Source of the DNA: a virus
Strand: one strand, 5' to 3'
Length of the DNA: 41,960 nt
Virus record (IMG/VR): IMGVR_UViG_3300044714_000015
Coordinates: 1 to 41,960 of that record
Made by a program: the position numbers and the translations under genes. The notes below the pieces were generated by a model. It made no database searches. It was not told where the DNA came from and saw nothing but the letters and a program-made list of their open reading frames with translations. Numbering within the stretch: position 1 is the first letter of the stretch; every line of letters starts with the position of its first letter. Shown piece by piece: positions 17,352 through 24,964 of the stretch.

Positions 17352-17863
17352 GCGTTCTTCTCTGGCTTCCGAATCTCAACATGGCGGCAGGGCCGGTCGT
17401 CCCACCGCTCATCGTCCAGTGGTTCGAACAGGCATTGGTCGCGCGGCTTCTCGCGATCCCGGAACTCACGGCCTACATCGGCACGGCGATCTACAAGACC
17501 TTCGTTCCTCAGACGCACGACTACGGGGCCAAAGGGCCGGCGCTCACCTACACGATACCGACCAAGCCACGCGGGCATGTTCTCGGTGGCGGGGACGGGA
17601 CGGCGACGGCCCGCGTGCAGCTTGACGCCTGGGGATACGGCGAGAGTACAACCAAGCTCATCATTCAGGCCATCGGCAACGGCATCGACACTGCCGGATG
17701 GTCGAACGTCTGGGGCAACGGGTCTGTGATCATTATCAGTTGCATCCAGCAGGATGATACCGATCTCGATGAGGAGCCCAAAGCGGGAACGGATCAAGTG
17801 CTCTATCACACAGTCACGGAATTCAGTGTGAAATTCCGAATACCCATTCCGACTCTTTCATAG
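17348..17863 (+). CDS. Tail terminator / DUF3168-like protein
   Basis: 171 aa with GTG 17348 (GTGA overlap), or about 160 aa from ATG 17381. The core FEQALVARLLAIPELTAYIGTAIYKTFVPQ..., a YTIP strand and a QLDAWGYG segment match the DUF3168/tail-terminator pattern (ALxxLLxxxxALxxLVGxRIY...P...). Such proteins cap tail-tube growth and join the tail to the neck. It lies just upstream of the tail tube, as expected. Confidence 0.65.
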   Translation: MSVLLWLPNLNMAAGPVVPPLIVQWFEQALVARLLAIPELTAYIGTAIYKTFVPQTHDYGAKGPALTYTIPTKPRGHVLGGGDGTATARVQLDAWGYGESTTKLIIQAIGNGIDTAGWSNVWGNGSVIIISCIQQDDTDLDEEPKAGTDQVLYHTVTEFSVKFRIPIPTLS

Positions 17864-17872
17864 GAGGATACC

Positions 17873-18073
17873 ATGCCGCAAGTGATCGGAGTGGTCCGAT
17901 TCGGCAAGTTCACCGAGATCATCAACCGACTGCCGGGCCAATCGATCGAGCGCGATCATGACCCGTCCGACACGACGTTTCGCCTCGTGGACATCACACG
18001 GCGGCCGGACATCAAGGTGGGGACTCCGTGGCCTCCGCCGCCAGAACCGAAGCCAACCGAAGGAGGTGACTGA
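17873..18073 (+). CDS. Small hypothetical tail-region protein
   Basis: 66 aa, preceded by a strong AGGAGG ribosome-binding site. Charged N-terminal half and a proline-rich end (PWPPPPEPKPTEGG). No family. Its TGA overlaps the tail tube ATG, and its last codons hold the tube's AAGGAGGTG ribosome-binding site. Confidence 0.7.
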   Translation: MPQVIGVVRFGKFTEIINRLPGQSIERDHDPSDTTFRLVDITRRPDIKVGTPWPPPPEPKPTEGGD

Positions 18074-18525
18074 TGGCGACCACAGTCTGGGGAGCAGCCG
18101 GCACCACGCTTTCGATCGACGAGATCGTGGGCAACAGCAATACGTTCTCACTGATAAACAACTTTACCGACCTCGACGGCCTTTTCGGCGGCACGGTTGC
18201 GGCAGCCAAGACGACGAGCCTGGCAACAGTCAATTCGCATACTTACCGCGGCACGATCCGCGATCCGGATGAGATTAGCGGCAACCTCTGGTATGACCCG
18301 ACTGACGCGGTGCACAAGTTCATCCGCAACTGGAACAACTACCCTGGCAACGGCAATTACACCATGCAGGTGCTATTCAACACCGGCAACACGACATCGT
18401 CGGGAACGGCTCTCGCGGCGGCCTGTACCACGTTCACACCGGGTGCGTCGGATGTCGAAGCGAATCTCGCGGCAGCGGTCACATTCAAGATTTCGGGAGA
18501 TACGACGTGGGTGAACTCGGTCTGA
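18073..18525 (+). CDS. Major tail tube protein (putative)
   Basis: 150 aa. Starts with an alpha/beta region (STLSIDE-type) and ends with AAAVTFKISGDTTW, reminiscent of the C-terminal strand of siphovirus tail tube proteins. It has the strongest ribosome-binding site of the region (AAGGAGGTG), as expected for an abundant product, and sits between the terminator and the frameshifted chaperone gene. Assigned mainly from context. Its 3' end overlaps the chaperone gene. Confidence 0.6.
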   Translation: MATTVWGAAGTTLSIDEIVGNSNTFSLINNFTDLDGLFGGTVAAAKTTSLATVNSHTYRGTIRDPDEISGNLWYDPTDAVHKFIRNWNNYPGNGNYTMQVLFNTGNTTSSGTALAAACTTFTPGASDVEANLAAAVTFKISGDTTWVNSV

Positions 18526-18869
18526 GGGAGCAGTTCAAGGAACGGGCGCTATCGGGGCCGAAGTACGAGGAAGTATGCGTACCTGAGATCGGCACCGTGT
18601 TTGTCAAGAAGCTCACAGCGGGAGAAAAAGACACCTTCGAGGCGGCGAGCCCATCGAACAAGATCGAGCGCGTCCCGGCCTTAATTCACGGCTGCTACGA
18701 TGAACGCGGGGCTCGCATCTTTGCTGATGGCGACAAGGATTTCGTGGCCCAGCTCGATGCGGAGCTGACCGACCCGATCGTGATCGCTTTCATGAAACTC
18801 AATCGCTACACCAAGGAAGGCGCGGAAGACCTCGCAAAAAACTCGAACGGCCAGGCCGTCAATTCCTGA
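18507..18869 (+). CDS. Tail assembly chaperone G (unshifted product)
   Basis: 120 aa from GTG 18507, or 115 aa from CTG 18522, which overlaps the tube-gene TGA as CTGA. Pattern EEVCVPEIGTVFVKKLTAGEKDTFEA...HGCYDERGARIFADGD...MKLNRYTKEGAEDL is the usual small siphovirus chaperone. It coats the tape measure during tail assembly. The longer G-T form arises by -1 frameshift at 18836-18842. Confidence 0.85.
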   Translation: MGELGLREQFKERALSGPKYEEVCVPEIGTVFVKKLTAGEKDTFEAASPSNKIERVPALIHGCYDERGARIFADGDKDFVAQLDAELTDPIVIAFMKLNRYTKEGAEDLAKNSNGQAVNS

Positions 18870-19138
18870 CCGACCTGGCCCGCGAGCTTGGCATGTCGAT
18901 TCACGAGGTCGAGCAATTCGACGGCGATGAGATCGCGGAGTGGCGGGCGCACATCGCACGGCGGCCATTTACCGTCGATCTCCTCGATTACATCGGGGCT
19001 CATATTTGCCAAAGCATCGTCAAGAGTTTCGGTGGCAAGCATATCCCGATCGAGAAGTTTTTGCTTTTGGAACATCTCACCAAAGAGCAGAAGGCTAAGC
19101 GCATGGAAGCGGCTATGAGGAGGGCGTTCGGCGGCTAA
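18507..19138 (+). CDS. Tail assembly chaperone G-T fusion (via -1 frameshift)
   Basis: About 210 aa: 112 residues of G, then 98 residues in the -1 frame from 18842. The extension begins LERPGRQFLTDLARELGMSIHEVEQFDGDEIAEW, matching the LA-x-x-LG-x-(S/T)-x-x-E...F-x-EW consensus of T extensions. The T frame has no need of its own start; ATG 18893 lies inside the conserved part. G-T would recruit the tail tube protein to the tape measure, which starts in an overlap with its stop (TAATGG at 19138). Confidence 0.88.
18836..18842 (+). promoter_or_regulatory. Programmed -1 frameshift slippery site A-AAA-AAC
   Basis: In the chaperone G frame the codons read GCA-AAA-AAC, giving the canonical XXXYYYZ heptamer A-AAA-AAC. 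Slipping back one base after it opens a frame running to 19138. The heptamer lies 24 bases before the G stop, the usual place in lambda-like G/T genes. Confidence 0.9.
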
Positions 19139-20619
19139 TGGCACTCATCGGGCAGATCGCCATAAGCATGACGACCAATTCAGCCGCCTTCGCCAAAGGG
19201 CTGAAGACGGCCGGTGCTGAGCTGAAGGCGTTCGGCCAGCAAGCGCTAAGCGTCGGCAACATCCTCCTCGGGGGCCTGATTGGCGCGGGCGGAATCGCCG
19301 GACTCTACAAAATGGTCGAGATGGCCGGGCACCTCGAACAGCAAATGCATCGGGTCAAGGTGGTCTTCGGCGACTCGTCGGAGGCAGTCGTCAAGAGCGC
19401 CAAGCTTATGTCTGATGCGTTCGGTGTCTCGAATGAGGAATTTTTGAAGAACGCGGCCAGCTCCGGCGCTCTCTTCAAGAACATGGGTTATAGCGAGGAG
19501 CAGGCATCGAAACTCTCGGTCGGTTTCGAGAAGCTCGCCATCGATCAGTCGCGACTCACCGGCATTCCCGTGGCTGACGTGATGGAGAAAATCCAGAAGG
19601 GAGCGGCCGGGAGCGCCAAGGGACTCAAAGATTTAGGCGTTTACATGAATGAAGACGTGGTCAAGGCTGAAGCGCTGAAGCTCGGTTTGACTGGCATGGG
19701 AGGACAGCTCAGCGAAAGCGCGAAGATTCAAGCCAGGCTATCGGTCATATCAAAGCAATTGAGCAGCGCGACCGGAGAAGCCGGTAAGACAGCCGAGACC
19801 GTGATGGGGCGCTGGGAAGCCTTCACGGGGCGACTCCAGAACATCGCTGAGACGATCTCGACAATCCTGCTGCCGCTGATCGGACCGGGAGCGGAGATGC
19901 AGGTCGGATTACTCGGGATACAGGGCTACCTTGACGGCGTTGCTGAATCAATGAAGAGCACGACGGGCGTGATGATTACTGGGGCTCAGACGCAAGTTCA
20001 GGCAAATGGCTGGATTCAAAGATCAATTAGCGTCATCGCCGATACGTGGTGGGACGTCAAGAATGCATTCTTGCTCATGCAACACGATGTCACAGAGGGA
20101 CTCGGTTTTCTTGTCGGTTGGTTCGACAAGCTCTCGCGAGCCATGGGCAATCTCACTCCTGCGCTGAAAATTCTAGAGGCGGGGATCGGCAAGGATTTTT
20201 TCAAGACATGGTCTGAGGATCTAAAAAACCTTGCCGACAAGCAACTTGAGGACGTGAACAAAAAGCTGACCGCGCCTCTCCCCTCCGCCTCGATCGATGC
20301 CTGGTTCCAGAACGCGCGAAACAAGATGGCGGCGCTTCGGGCCGAAGCCCAAAAGAACACGCTTGATCTGAAAGCCATCGGCGCTCCCAAGGAGATGGCC
20401 GGCGCCAAAAGCACGTCCAGTTCAACGGCAATGGTGATGGGCTCCCAGGAATCCACCAACGCCATCCTGAAGAGCAAATATGGCGGTCATAGCGACAAGA
20501 CGAACCAGAAGATCGAGAACAACACGGCGAAGACTGCGGAGTACATGAAAAAGCTCGCCGATGCCTGGGAGCACAAGGGTGATAACGGCATGCAGGTCGT
20601 CTGGCAGGACTTCGGCTGA
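19138..20619 (+). CDS. Tape measure protein
   Basis: 493 aa, directly after the G/G-T gene. Alanine-, lysine- and glycine-rich helical protein with a hydrophobic N-terminal segment (LSVGNILLGGLIGAGGIAGLYKMVEMA, 37-63) and a typical TMP block (VKVVFGDSSEAVVKSAKLMSDAFGVSNEEFLKNAASSGALFKNMGYS...). It sets tail length. By the rule of about 0.15 nm per residue the tail would be roughly 70-75 nm, a short siphovirus tail. No lytic domain seen. Its stop overlaps the next start (TGATG). Confidence 0.88.
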   Translation: MALIGQIAISMTTNSAAFAKGLKTAGAELKAFGQQALSVGNILLGGLIGAGGIAGLYKMVEMAGHLEQQMHRVKVVFGDSSEAVVKSAKLMSDAFGVSNEEFLKNAASSGALFKNMGYSEEQASKLSVGFEKLAIDQSRLTGIPVADVMEKIQKGAAGSAKGLKDLGVYMNEDVVKAEALKLGLTGMGGQLSESAKIQARLSVISKQLSSATGEAGKTAETVMGRWEAFTGRLQNIAETISTILLPLIGPGAEMQVGLLGIQGYLDGVAESMKSTTGVMITGAQTQVQANGWIQRSISVIADTWWDVKNAFLLMQHDVTEGLGFLVGWFDKLSRAMGNLTPALKILEAGIGKDFFKTWSEDLKNLADKQLEDVNKKLTAPLPSASIDAWFQNARNKMAALRAEAQKNTLDLKAIGAPKEMAGAKSTSSSTAMVMGSQESTNAILKSKYGGHSDKTNQKIENNTAKTAEYMKKLADAWEHKGDNGMQVVWQDFG

Positions 20620-21689
20620 TGAGCCTGATTATCATCAATCTACCCAAGGTCGTGGCGTCGGCGGGGACGATCGTATCCTGCGTCAACGCTAAACCTCCGG
20701 GGCCGTCGATGCGATGGTCCTACGAGCAGCAGGGCGGTTGGTGGATTGGAGCACGGCGCTACAAGCTTTGCCTCTTAATCACGACCAGCTCGCCGCTCGT
20801 AGGGCCGATCGCGATTCAGAACTATCTGGCCGGGATCGCAGCGATTCAGGGCAGCACTTACCAGTTTCCATTACCTGAGCTGAACTCTCCGAATCTTCCG
20901 GGGCCGATCACTGAGACGGACACCGGCTCGTTTCTTCAGGACGTGAATATCGACCAAGCGGCCGATGATCAGAGTGGCCGGCTCTGGCTTGTGACGCTGA
21001 ACTATGGCCCGTTCGACATCAACCACGAGCTTGGGACCTCGCAGCAGCAGAACGGCTCAAACAACCCGATTGAGAGCGCGCCTCAGGTCAAGTGGAGCGG
21101 GGCGAAGTACGAGGTTTCCTATCCGCAAGACGTCAATGGCCAGCCGTTCTTGAACACCGTCGGCGACCCTCTGGAGAACCCGCCCAAGCGTGAGGAGTCG
21201 CGGCAGCAGCTTAGCTACATAGCCAATTCGCCTACGTATGACGATAACTGGGCGCAAGCGTACAGGGATGCCGTCAATGGCGATGTGTTCCTCGGGTTCG
21301 CGCCGAATCAGGTAAAGTGCAAGAACATCGAGGGAGACCGGCAGTATACCGCGGATTATGGCTACTACTGGCGGGTGAGCTTCGAATTCGAGTTTCGCGT
21401 GCAGACCTTCACGGACTCAAGCGGGAATCAGACTATTTATGGCTTTGAGGATCTGGTGCTCAATGCCGGTCTGAGGCAGCTCAACACAAACGGCGCGCTG
21501 ACGCAGATCATTGTGAACGGCATCCCGGTCACCAATCCGGTGCCACTGACCAAGGCTGGCTTGCCGCTCAACTTCACGTGGAGCCAGAACAATAACCCGA
21601 ATCCCTATTTTCTGGTGTTTATGCAATACAGGCAGCAAACTTTTGCGAACCTGAACATCAACCAGGCCATCCTGACCCAGAACCAATAA
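20619..21689 (+). CDS. Distal tail / tail tip protein (putative)
   Basis: 356 aa, first gene after the tape measure, where distal tail (Dit-like) or hub proteins are encoded. The N-terminal half is beta-rich with aromatic residues (WWIGARRYKLCLLITTSS), and the C-terminal half contains YYWRVSFEFEFRVQT followed by LNAGLRQL. I do not recognise a named family. Its stop overlaps the next start. Confidence 0.6.
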   Translation: MSLIIINLPKVVASAGTIVSCVNAKPPGPSMRWSYEQQGGWWIGARRYKLCLLITTSSPLVGPIAIQNYLAGIAAIQGSTYQFPLPELNSPNLPGPITETDTGSFLQDVNIDQAADDQSGRLWLVTLNYGPFDINHELGTSQQQNGSNNPIESAPQVKWSGAKYEVSYPQDVNGQPFLNTVGDPLENPPKREESRQQLSYIANSPTYDDNWAQAYRDAVNGDVFLGFAPNQVKCKNIEGDRQYTADYGYYWRVSFEFEFRVQTFTDSSGNQTIYGFEDLVLNAGLRQLNTNGALTQIIVNGIPVTNPVPLTKAGLPLNFTWSQNNNPNPYFLVFMQYRQQTFANLNINQAILTQNQ

Positions 21690-22069
21690 TGGCCGACAAG
21701 AGTATATCTTTTGGCGAGAAGGCCGCGAACCGCATCAAGGAAGCGGTGATCCGCGTTGAGCGCGATCCGTACAACTTCGGCGGCGGAACGCAGCGGGCGA
21801 CGGTTTGGAATCCGGGGACGATCGAGGGGGTGCTTACGAGCAACCTCAATGCATGCAGTGGCAATACCTACGGGCAGGGCACATTTCAGCCCTACATTCC
21901 AACGTACAACGCGAACACAAACAGTTACGCCGGCGCGCCTGATGCCGCATACACCAACGGGGCGGTGATTCTCAATTGGAGCCAGAACAGTAACACCGTC
22001 AACAGCGGGACTCACGTCGGCGCTTCGTGGCGGAACGGCGTGTTTGTCCTCGCATGGCTGGATTGTTAA
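21689..22069 (+). CDS. Hypothetical tail tip protein
   Basis: 126 aa. Asn/Thr-rich, beta-type (AAYTNGAVILNWSQNSNTVNSGT...). The N-terminal KAANRIKEAVIRVERDP segment is helical and the only charged part. Unknown family; position suggests tail tip. TAATGG overlap with the previous gene; the next gene starts with no gap. Confidence 0.6.
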   Translation: MADKSISFGEKAANRIKEAVIRVERDPYNFGGGTQRATVWNPGTIEGVLTSNLNACSGNTYGQGTFQPYIPTYNANTNSYAGAPDAAYTNGAVILNWSQNSNTVNSGTHVGASWRNGVFVLAWLDC

Positions 22070-22504
22070 GTGGGTGTCAAGCTCGGCGGTTTTCACAACG
22101 GCGGTTGCGGCTGCTGTGCTGGCGGCCCTCCGGTGCTCCCTTGCTCTCCCTGCAATATTCCCAAGGAGACTCTGACACTTTCCTACACGAACATTCTCTT
22201 TGGTAATGGCTCGACACCACTTCTTTTTTCGTCACCTACCTGGTTAAGCGCTTGCGTTTTCGGTAATAACTTTCAGCTCTCGTGCACGGGGGGCGCGATA
22301 GAGTTGCGCGGTTATTTCTACATATCCGGGTCATGCCCGACGGGAGTGAGCAATTACTGCTCTAATCTCGGAGCCCCACCGCTCCAATTGACGTTGGCCA
22401 GTCATACATGCTCGCCGTTCAGCCTGACGTTCACGCTGACCTCCGCGAGCTGTCCGGCACTCATCCAAAGCGGGTGGACAAGTTTCACCATCACCTATCC
22501 CTGA
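22070..22504 (+). CDS. Cysteine-rich tail tip protein
   Basis: 144 aa, GTG start immediately after the previous TAA. It has eleven cysteines, including an N-terminal GCGCC and LPCSPCNIP cluster and five more spaced through the beta-rich remainder. This is unusual for a protein assembled in the reducing cytoplasm and suggests metal binding or disulfides formed after release. It ends TAT-CCC-TGA; a +1 slip on CCC would continue into the Cys-rich frame described next. Confidence 0.65.
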   Translation: MGVKLGGFHNGGCGCCAGGPPVLPCSPCNIPKETLTLSYTNILFGNGSTPLLFSSPTWLSACVFGNNFQLSCTGGAIELRGYFYISGSCPTGVSNYCSNLGAPPLQLTLASHTCSPFSLTFTLTSASCPALIQSGWTSFTITYP

Positions 22505-22733
22505 TCGCTGTGCAAAATGCCCCGTCCGCTCGGAGATCCGTTGTCACGGGTTGGATACACCGATCTTCTGCCGCAACCTCGAGCGCGATCCAGCCTGGGC
22601 AACTCCGATCGTGCAGACCTCGGAAGTAATGGCCGGATACGTTCCGCCGCTCACAGCAGAGCAGCTCGCCGCATTGCCGTCATCACGTTCGCGGCCCGGC
22701 TCATGTTGCGGAGGGGGCTATTACGAAGCCTGA
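22503..22733 (+). CDS. Cys-rich C-terminal domain without its own start (possible +1 frameshift product)
   Basis: The frame from 22503 reads DRCAKCPVRSEIRCHG, then an FCRNLERDPAW segment, and ends in GSCCGGGYYEA (76 aa). C-x2-C...C-x-G...C spacing looks like a small zinc-binding domain. No ATG, GTG or TTG occurs in this frame before TTG 22551, which lies inside the domain, and there is no ribosome-binding site. The upstream gene ends CCC-TGA in the -1-relative frame, so a +1 slip would fuse the two into a 220-aa product. An alternative ATG 22517 in another frame gives an Arg/Ser-rich shadow. Confidence 0.45.
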   Translation, partial: DRCAKCPVRSEIRCHGLDTPIFCRNLERDPAWATPIVQTSEVMAGYVPPLTAEQLAALPSSRSRPGSCCGGGYYEA

Positions 22734-23046
22734 AAGCGTTGGAGTAGGGGGCGTTGCCGACTCCGCTGGCGGGAATCCACTCGATCACGTCCCCATGCCC
22801 ATCGATACGGGCGCCGACAGGCACTACGGGGGCGCCAGGGCCTCCGCTGGCGACAAACGGCGGCGCGCTCCCTGGGTGGTACTGATCGCCGCTTGACAGG
22901 ATTGGAGATCCATCAGCGCGATTACTGCCGAATTGCGGCCGGGCATTAAAGCTGGCGCGACCGTTGAGCGGTGGGCTGGAGGTCACGGCCCCGGGGCCAA
23001 AGCACTGGCTACAAAACGAAGCGGCGAGAACAAGTGTGGCCAACAT
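22651..23046 (-). CDS. Small secreted protein, leftward
   Basis: 131 aa. The N-terminus MLATLVLAASFCSQCFG is a short signal-peptide or lipoprotein-like leader, followed by a Gly/Pro/Ser-rich region and VVPVGARIDGHGDVIEWIP. An AGGAG sits 6 nt before the ATG. It is the only leftward gene between two rightward tail genes and its 3' end overlaps the Cys-rich domain by 83 bp. Could be a moron (independent lysogeny- or host-modifying gene). Unknown function. Confidence 0.5.
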   Translation of the reverse strand: MLATLVLAASFCSQCFGPGAVTSSPPLNGRASFNARPQFGSNRADGSPILSSGDQYHPGSAPPFVASGGPGAPVVPVGARIDGHGDVIEWIPASGVGNAPYSNAFRLRNSPLRNMSRAANVMTAMRRAALL

Positions 23047-23108
23047 GCAAGTCTCCTGAGTTAGTGTGTCTCTACTCTCTCAATCAGTTATTCGCTCTGG
23101 ACACCGAA

Positions 23109-23495
23109 ATGCTTCCCAACGCTCCCTCAATTTCCTTCGGCGCTCCCGGCAACCTGATCGCCTTGCAGCCGGTCAAGCCGGGCTCCACGACTCAGGCGGT
23201 GTGCGACGCCAGCCAGAACTGCCTCTCAGTCCGCATCCAGTTTCACGTCTGGGGCCTCGCGGCCGTCAGCTCAACGAACGGATGTCTGATCCAAGCCTAC
23301 CAGGGTGGCGACACCGTGCCGACCTGGGACACGGTTCCGGTGCCGTCGGCGATCCTCACGCTTGCGCCTCCCGCCGACATGCAGGCGGTGATTCAGACGA
23401 TTAATCTGGCCACGGGGAAGTACCTCGTTACGATGCAAAATCTCGACCCGACTAACTCGATTCAGGTGGCGGCGACATCATCACTTCTCGCCTGA
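23109..23495 (+). CDS. Beta-rich appendage protein, paralogue of 14594-14980
   Basis: 128 aa from ATG 23109, the same length as the related product at 14594-14980. Shared landmarks at matching positions are STNGC, DTV, LTL, GKYLV and NLDPTNSI. The ribosome-binding site is weak. Its stop overlaps the apparent CTG start of the sigma-like gene (CTGA at 23492). Likely a virion or decoration protein. Confidence 0.65.
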   Translation: MLPNAPSISFGAPGNLIALQPVKPGSTTQAVCDASQNCLSVRIQFHVWGLAAVSSTNGCLIQAYQGGDTVPTWDTVPVPSAILTLAPPADMQAVIQTINLATGKYLVTMQNLDPTNSIQVAATSSLLA

Positions 23496-23962
23496 CCCCT
23501 GCTAGGAAGCGGCTTGCCGCGGATCACATCGACCTATCCATCCGGCTTGCTCGCCGTTTCCGTTCTCTTGATCCTGATGACGCTCTCTCAGCCGCACAGC
23601 TTGGCCTGGTAGAAGCCGCGCGCGATTGGCCGGGTGTTGGTTCGTTTCGCGGGTTCGCCTCCGGGGCGGTGTTCTGGCGGCTCACGAAGGAGCGGCGGTT
23701 GAAGGCACGTTGGGATGATAGTTGCAGCCCGCGATTCTGGAGAGTCCCAATCGCCGATAAGAGGTTCCTGGATGTCGACCGTCGGGATGAGATCGAAGTC
23801 ATGCTCAGTCGGCTGGACGATCGGGCACGGCTTGTGGTTTCGTATCGGCTGCATGGCTACACGCTTTCCGAGATTCCTGGGATGTCGGCATGGGTGGCCC
23901 GCAAGGTTTATCGCGAGGCGGTGGAGCGGTTGCGGAAGGCGGTTCAGCTTCCAGTTCCTTAA
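23492..23962 (+). CDS. Sigma-70-like transcription factor, apparent CTG start
   Basis: 156 aa if started at CTG 23492. Residues about 12-60 read IRLARRFRSLDPDDALSAAQLGLVEAARDW...GSFRGFASGAVFWRL, the region 2 signature (DD-x-x-S-A-x-x-GL-x-x-A...F-x-x-FA). Residues about 110-150 read LDDRARLVVSYRLHGYTLSEIP...VYREAVERLRKAV, region 4 HTH. No ATG/GTG/TTG precedes region 2 in frame; the first is GTG 23669, inside the protein. CTG overlaps the previous stop as CTGA, as in the portal gene. It probably redirects host RNA polymerase, perhaps for late genes. Its 3' end overlaps the leftward gene 23805-24146. Confidence 0.72.
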   Translation: MTPARKRLAADHIDLSIRLARRFRSLDPDDALSAAQLGLVEAARDWPGVGSFRGFASGAVFWRLTKERRLKARWDDSCSPRFWRVPIADKRFLDVDRRDEIEVMLSRLDDRARLVVSYRLHGYTLSEIPGMSAWVARKVYREAVERLRKAVQLPVP

Positions 23963-24146
23963 TCCGCTCGTCCAGGCCGGCGAGATACCGAGCCAACGAT
24001 TCAGGGTAATCTACACCGGCAACGCGCTCGTAGGCTATCCGGTAGGCTTTCAGCCAGCCGAGTGATCCTTCTGCGTGCCTCGAACGGCGAGCCCACCCGC
24101 TCGCTTCGGCCATCGTCAACATGTCTGGATGGCTTCCCCAGCTCAT
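23805..24146 (-). CDS. Hypothetical early protein, overlaps sigma gene
   Basis: 113 aa from the ATG at 24146 (GGGAGGGAG upstream). The N-terminal half (MSWGSHPDMLTMAEASGWARRSRHAEGSLGWLKAYRIAYERV...ARYLAGLDERIKELEAE) is a plausible helical protein. The C-terminal 45 residues run antisense to the sigma gene and are low complexity. TGATG coupling with the upstream gene. It is the last gene of the leftward operon. Unknown function. Confidence 0.55.
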   Translation of the reverse strand: MSWGSHPDMLTMAEASGWARRSRHAEGSLGWLKAYRIAYERVAGVDYPESLARYLAGLDERIKELEAEPPSATAPPPRDKPCGPPMPTSQESRKACSHAADTKPQAVPDRPAD

Positions 24147-24667
24147 CACATCTCCCTCCCAAGTGCGCGGCAGGCGGCGACGTAAGGGCAGTCTTTCAGG
24201 TGTTTTGGCTTCCATAAGCCACAGACGCACTGGCCTGCCATGTCATATTCCGGCATCGTCAGCACAAGATTTTCAAGCAACTTCCGCCAGTCCGGCTCCA
24301 TCGACGCCGGCTCAAGCGGATGGCTCAGAAACATCCTGATCGCGTCGTCAGAATATCGGTGCGCGCTTGGGTCGACTATCGAGTGCAGCATCTCCTCAGC
24401 GAGAGCCAGTCGGTCTGATATATGGTGATCTTCCGGCATCGACACCGGGCCTTGGCCGATGCTGGCTAAGGCGTGGGCGGCGCGCTCGGGAGTCGAATGA
24501 ACCGTCTGGAAAATCTCGTCATTGTCGATTGTTCCGGCGTTAGGTTTGGCGAACCAAAAGTGCCGATGGTTGCCGACTTCAACCATCACAAACCCTGATT
24601 CGATCCTGCTCCCATCCGCAAACCTGATCACGCCCGATTCGTCAGGCTCAGGCAGTCGCAGTCCCAT
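24146..24667 (-). CDS. Hypothetical early protein
   Basis: 173 aa with an AAGGAGGGGG ribosome-binding site. N-terminal beta segment (SGVIRFADGSRIESGFVMVEVGNHRHFWF) and a C-terminal CVCGLWKPKHLKDCPYVAACRALG with four cysteines that may bind a metal. Function unknown. Gene order within the leftward early operon. Confidence 0.7.
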   Translation of the reverse strand: MGLRLPEPDESGVIRFADGSRIESGFVMVEVGNHRHFWFAKPNAGTIDNDEIFQTVHSTPERAAHALASIGQGPVSMPEDHHISDRLALAEEMLHSIVDPSAHRYSDDAIRMFLSHPLEPASMEPDWRKLLENLVLTMPEYDMAGQCVCGLWKPKHLKDCPYVAACRALGREM

Positions 24668-24766
24668 CTCTCCCCCTCCTTAGAACGGCGGTTGATCGGG
24701 ATCACTCTCGCGGTCGAATAGCGGATGAAACTCGCGTTTCTGTCGGGGTATCGGCGCATGCGGGCG

Positions 24767-24964
24767 TTAGCGGGGCTTCTTTGCGAGCGCACCCGCAACC
24801 ATCACGCTCATAATATCCAGCCACTCCTCCCTAATCCTTCCGCAAACCCACCGCGGGATGTCCTCCAGCGTGCTCACGGGGCCGATCTCGGGGAAGCCAC
24901 GGAGGTAGACCCGGTCGGTGGCGGGGAAATAGAAGATGTGCGCGGTGACGATGAGGCTGGTCAC
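24767..24964 (-). CDS. Small hypothetical early protein
   Basis: 65 aa, GTG start in a GTGA overlap with the upstream membrane-protein gene, AGGAG 8 nt upstream. Short hydrophobic beta start (LIVTAHIFYFPATDRVYLRGF) and a WVCGRIREEWLDI helix. Unknown function. The 99 bases between it and the next gene (24668-24766) hold nothing I can support. Confidence 0.6.
   Translation of the reverse strand: MTSLIVTAHIFYFPATDRVYLRGFPEIGPVSTLEDIPRWVCGRIREEWLDIMSVMVAGALAKKPR

Noticed and set aside
22517-22747. Alternative ATG 22517 frame for the small gene after the Cys-rich protein
   Set aside because: Arg/Ser/Leu-rich with no pattern, whereas the 22503 frame has regularly spaced cysteines.
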